Source: Chara braunii (lineage: Eukaryota; Streptophyta; Charophyceae; Charales; Characeae). From it: a DNA stretch of 30,313 nucleotides. The DNA lies in NCBI GenBank assembly GCA_003427395.1, contig BFEA01000007.1, positions 97,923 to 128,235 on the forward strand, read 5' to 3'. Position 1 is the stretch's first letter. Each line of letters begins with the position of its first letter. The notes under the pieces were generated by a model. It searched no databases and was not told where the DNA came from. It was given only the letters and a program-made list of their open reading frames with translations. Of this stretch, positions 28,432 to 30,313 are shown piece after piece. The translations under genes and the position numbers were made by a program.

Positions 28432-28789
28432 GATGTGTGCATTAAGGAAGAAATGAAGGTGGGGACATGTATACGGTTTTGCTTTATTTATTTTAGATGT
28501 TGTATTTCAAGTATAAAATGAGAGTATTACTTGCCCTTAAACGTTTAGGGACTATGATACGTATAGATTCAAGGCATATAGGCCCTGAATATATGTCATA
28601 TAGGGTAAGGGTGTGGGTTTAGGGTTTAAGGTATAGCCTTAGGGTTTAGAATGTCGAGGTACGACCACAATATCGATATTAATCATAATCCTTACATCGA
28701 AAGTCCTCTACTGTAGCACGTGATTCGACAAAGTGCAAAAGTATATTAGCAGCAACAAAAGTACGATAACACAAAGATAATGTGATAAA
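28432..28789. other. Spacer with a small telomere-type relic
   Basis: 'gggtttagggtttaagg' and 'cttagggtttag' at about 28615-28650 are TTTAGGG-type relics. No gene is seen. Confidence 0.5.
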
Positions 28790-28798
28790 GAACCAAGT

Positions 28799-29163
28799 TG
28801 CATTGCCACTTATACGCACCCTCGTACGAGTACGGATTCGTACCCCTGTACTCGTACGTTACTCGTACGTTAGGGGCACCGTACTACGATGTTTTATTTT
28901 TTTTTAAAATCCGGTATTGCTTTTTTTTTTCCTCTCAAGTTCTAATAAAAATATGGAGATAATGCTCAACCAAATGTTGCTTGTTTTGTGCTGTTTCATC
29001 ACATAGTTTTATTTTTTGGATTTTTTTGATGATTTTGTTTTTCTTCGCACGGGGGTGTACAAGACGTACAGGTTGCTGTACAGGTTCTTGTACAGATCCC
29101 GTACAAATATTACCTGTACGTTTCATACGGAAACACCCCGTACGTATACTCTACGCAACGTAG
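28799..29163 (+). mobile_element. GTACG-family MITE-like element, copy C
   Basis: The 365-base element starts TGCATTGCC (diverged from TACGTTGC) and ends GCAACGTAG, collinear with copy A. Left-end repeats are CTCGTACGAGTACGG and CTCGTACGTT. The internal module is 'ataatgctcaaccaaatgtt'. The right end has multiple TGTACAGG/GTACAAG words. A perfect nine-base duplication GAACCAAGT flanks it (28790-28798 and 29164-29172). Confidence 0.9.
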
Positions 29164-29389
29164 GAACCAAGTCAGAAAAAGAAAAGGTATTAATTTCTAC
29201 CCTATCATTCTTCCAACTTCCTTCTATTACATTTTCGTCCTCTTACTTTCTACCACTTATCAAAGTTTTAATTCCTCAAACATGACGTTTTAAATTTTGA
29301 GTCACCCTATGGGGTTTATACTCAAAACCAACCTTTGGTGGTATTAGATAGTAGAAGTACCATTTAAACGTTTTATGAGACAAGGTGTA

Positions 29390-29620
29390 AGGTAGAACGT
29401 TATATGCGTTACTACCATTTAACATTTACCATGTTTCTACAAACTTCTAACAAAAGTAAGCGTAGAGGTGTAGGAACTTGCAAAATTTATATCTTATTGT
29501 GATTTCTTAGAACGCCATATGCGCTACCACCATTTGACATTTTCCCTTTCCCGATGAACTTCCTAACAAAAGTAAGTGACAAGTATGAACATGCATAACT
29601 CATATTTTTTTCTAATATAT
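29390..29620. repeat. Two-copy ~115-bp tandem repeat
   Basis: 'agaacgttatatgcgttactaccatttaac' (from 29395) and 'agaacgccatatgcgctaccaccatttgac' (from 29511) are each followed by 'ttcc(t)aacaaaagtaag'-like sequence. The two copies have diverged at scattered positions. Confidence 0.75.
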
Positions 29621-30313
29621 ATATATATATACAAGGTTACCTGACCGACCGTTCGGGGGGCCCCGGGCTGGCCCCCGAACGTTTGGGCGTTCGGGATCCT
29701 GTTCGGGGGTTGAACACCTCCAGGTTTGGCCCTCACCAAAAAATATTTCGGGGCCTAAAAATAAGTTTTATTTTCTGAATTTGTTTTTGTGAGTTCTGTA
29801 CAATGTAGCTTACACGCCTGTGAATTTTTAAGCTATTCTGCCAATCCAAAAAAATATTAAAAATCGTCAAAGATGGGGGTGTCAAAACGTGCTCGCCCAC
29901 TCACTATTTTGTTTTTTTTCATTTTTTACTTTTGTTTTTCACTTTATTTCGGGGCCTAAAAAAAAATATTATTTTTATAAAAAAATTTTAATGAGTTATT
30001 GATTATGTAAACTATATATCTGTAAATTTTCAGGGCATTTGTCAATGCCAAAAGATAATTAAAAGTCGGCAAAGATGGCGGTGTCGAAAAGGTGCTGGCA
30101 CACTCACTCATTTTAATTCTGTTTTTATTTTTTCTTATTTTTATCATAGTGTTTATTTTCTGTATTGGATTTTTAATTCAAATTTGGTAACGAATTTGGA
30201 TGTAGTGCCCAGGCAAATGTTGTTTAATTTATTTTTCTCCATAACATATGTTTTTTTCGGAATGTTTTGATTTTTTTTTATTTTTATTTTTTTATTTATT
30301 ATTTTTTTTTTTT
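29612..30313 (+). mobile_element. Right arm of the foldback family, copy III (runs off the window)
   Basis: It starts at a (TA)n tract followed by 'gaccgaccgttcgggggg' and 'cgtttgggcgttcggg'. Arm motifs CAAAGATGGGGGTGTC (29868-29885) and CAAAGATGGCGGTGTC (30070-30086) follow. The shared module then appears at 30165-30260 ('caaatttggtaacgaatttg'). No left arm is present before the (TA)n, unlike copies I and II. Confidence 0.65.

Noticed and set aside
1-30313. CRISPR array, prophage or bacterial operon
   Set aside because: Tandem repeats here lack unique spacers of fixed length and no bacterial-type genes, ribosome-binding sites or integrases are present.

Overview
This window looks like nuclear, non-genic, repeat-dominated DNA from a green-lineage eukaryote, probably a streptophyte alga or plant. 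Three observations support this. Two U6 snRNA-like sequences carry the plant-type 5' stem (GTCC-loop-GGACATCC). Degenerate TTTAGGG telomere-type motifs occur at about 22.98 kb and 28.61 kb. Open frames are short and overwhelmingly low-complexity, and I found no confident intact protein-coding gene. There are no bacterial operon features. The single N at 3403 lies in a long T tract and is probably an assembly or read-through ambiguity.

Layout: 0-0.55 kb holds a near-perfect hairpin, a TG/GA microsatellite and degenerate short repeats. 0.55-2.15 kb holds foldback or head-to-head elements with TTCGGGG/GTACG ends and a recurrent 'CGCCATCTTTGGCG' hairpin. 2.15-6.13 kb mixes another foldback family (AATC/GATT arrays around a palindromic GATTCGAT core) with polypyrimidine/polypurine minisatellites and an AACTGC-rich element. 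6.64-7.33 kb is a second copy of the first foldback family, cut exactly where a large decayed region starts. 7.33-15.7 kb is bounded by two diverged direct repeats about 7.8 kb apart (candidate LTRs of a dead retrotransposon). It contains Asp/His/Glu-rich frame remnants, a U6 copy, a 0.7-kb tandem duplication with a covarying hairpin, strong stem-loops, and a ~63-bp tandem array whose stem-loops change in a compensatory way. 16-19.3 kb holds a TC microsatellite, a second U6 copy, a pyrimidine-rich open frame and otherwise unassigned DNA. 19.36-20.79 kb is a ~550-bp tandem duplication; one copy is interrupted by a MITE-like element, so the other preserves the empty site. 22.2 kb has a separate 183-bp inverted-repeat element. 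25.9-30.3 kb is a nest of MITE-like elements, several with clear 8-9 bp target-site duplications.

The most distinctive biology is (i) a set of non-autonomous element families that share one internal module but have unrelated terminal inverted repeats, with two paralogous empty/filled site pairs inside the window, and (ii) the 13.8-15.1 kb array, in which an invariant AACTTA loop is held by stems that substitute in pairs (CCCT/AGGG, CCCC/GGGG, ATCC/GGAT). No gene cooperation can be described because no functional gene is supported. Everything here was read by eye from sequence, without alignment or database search.
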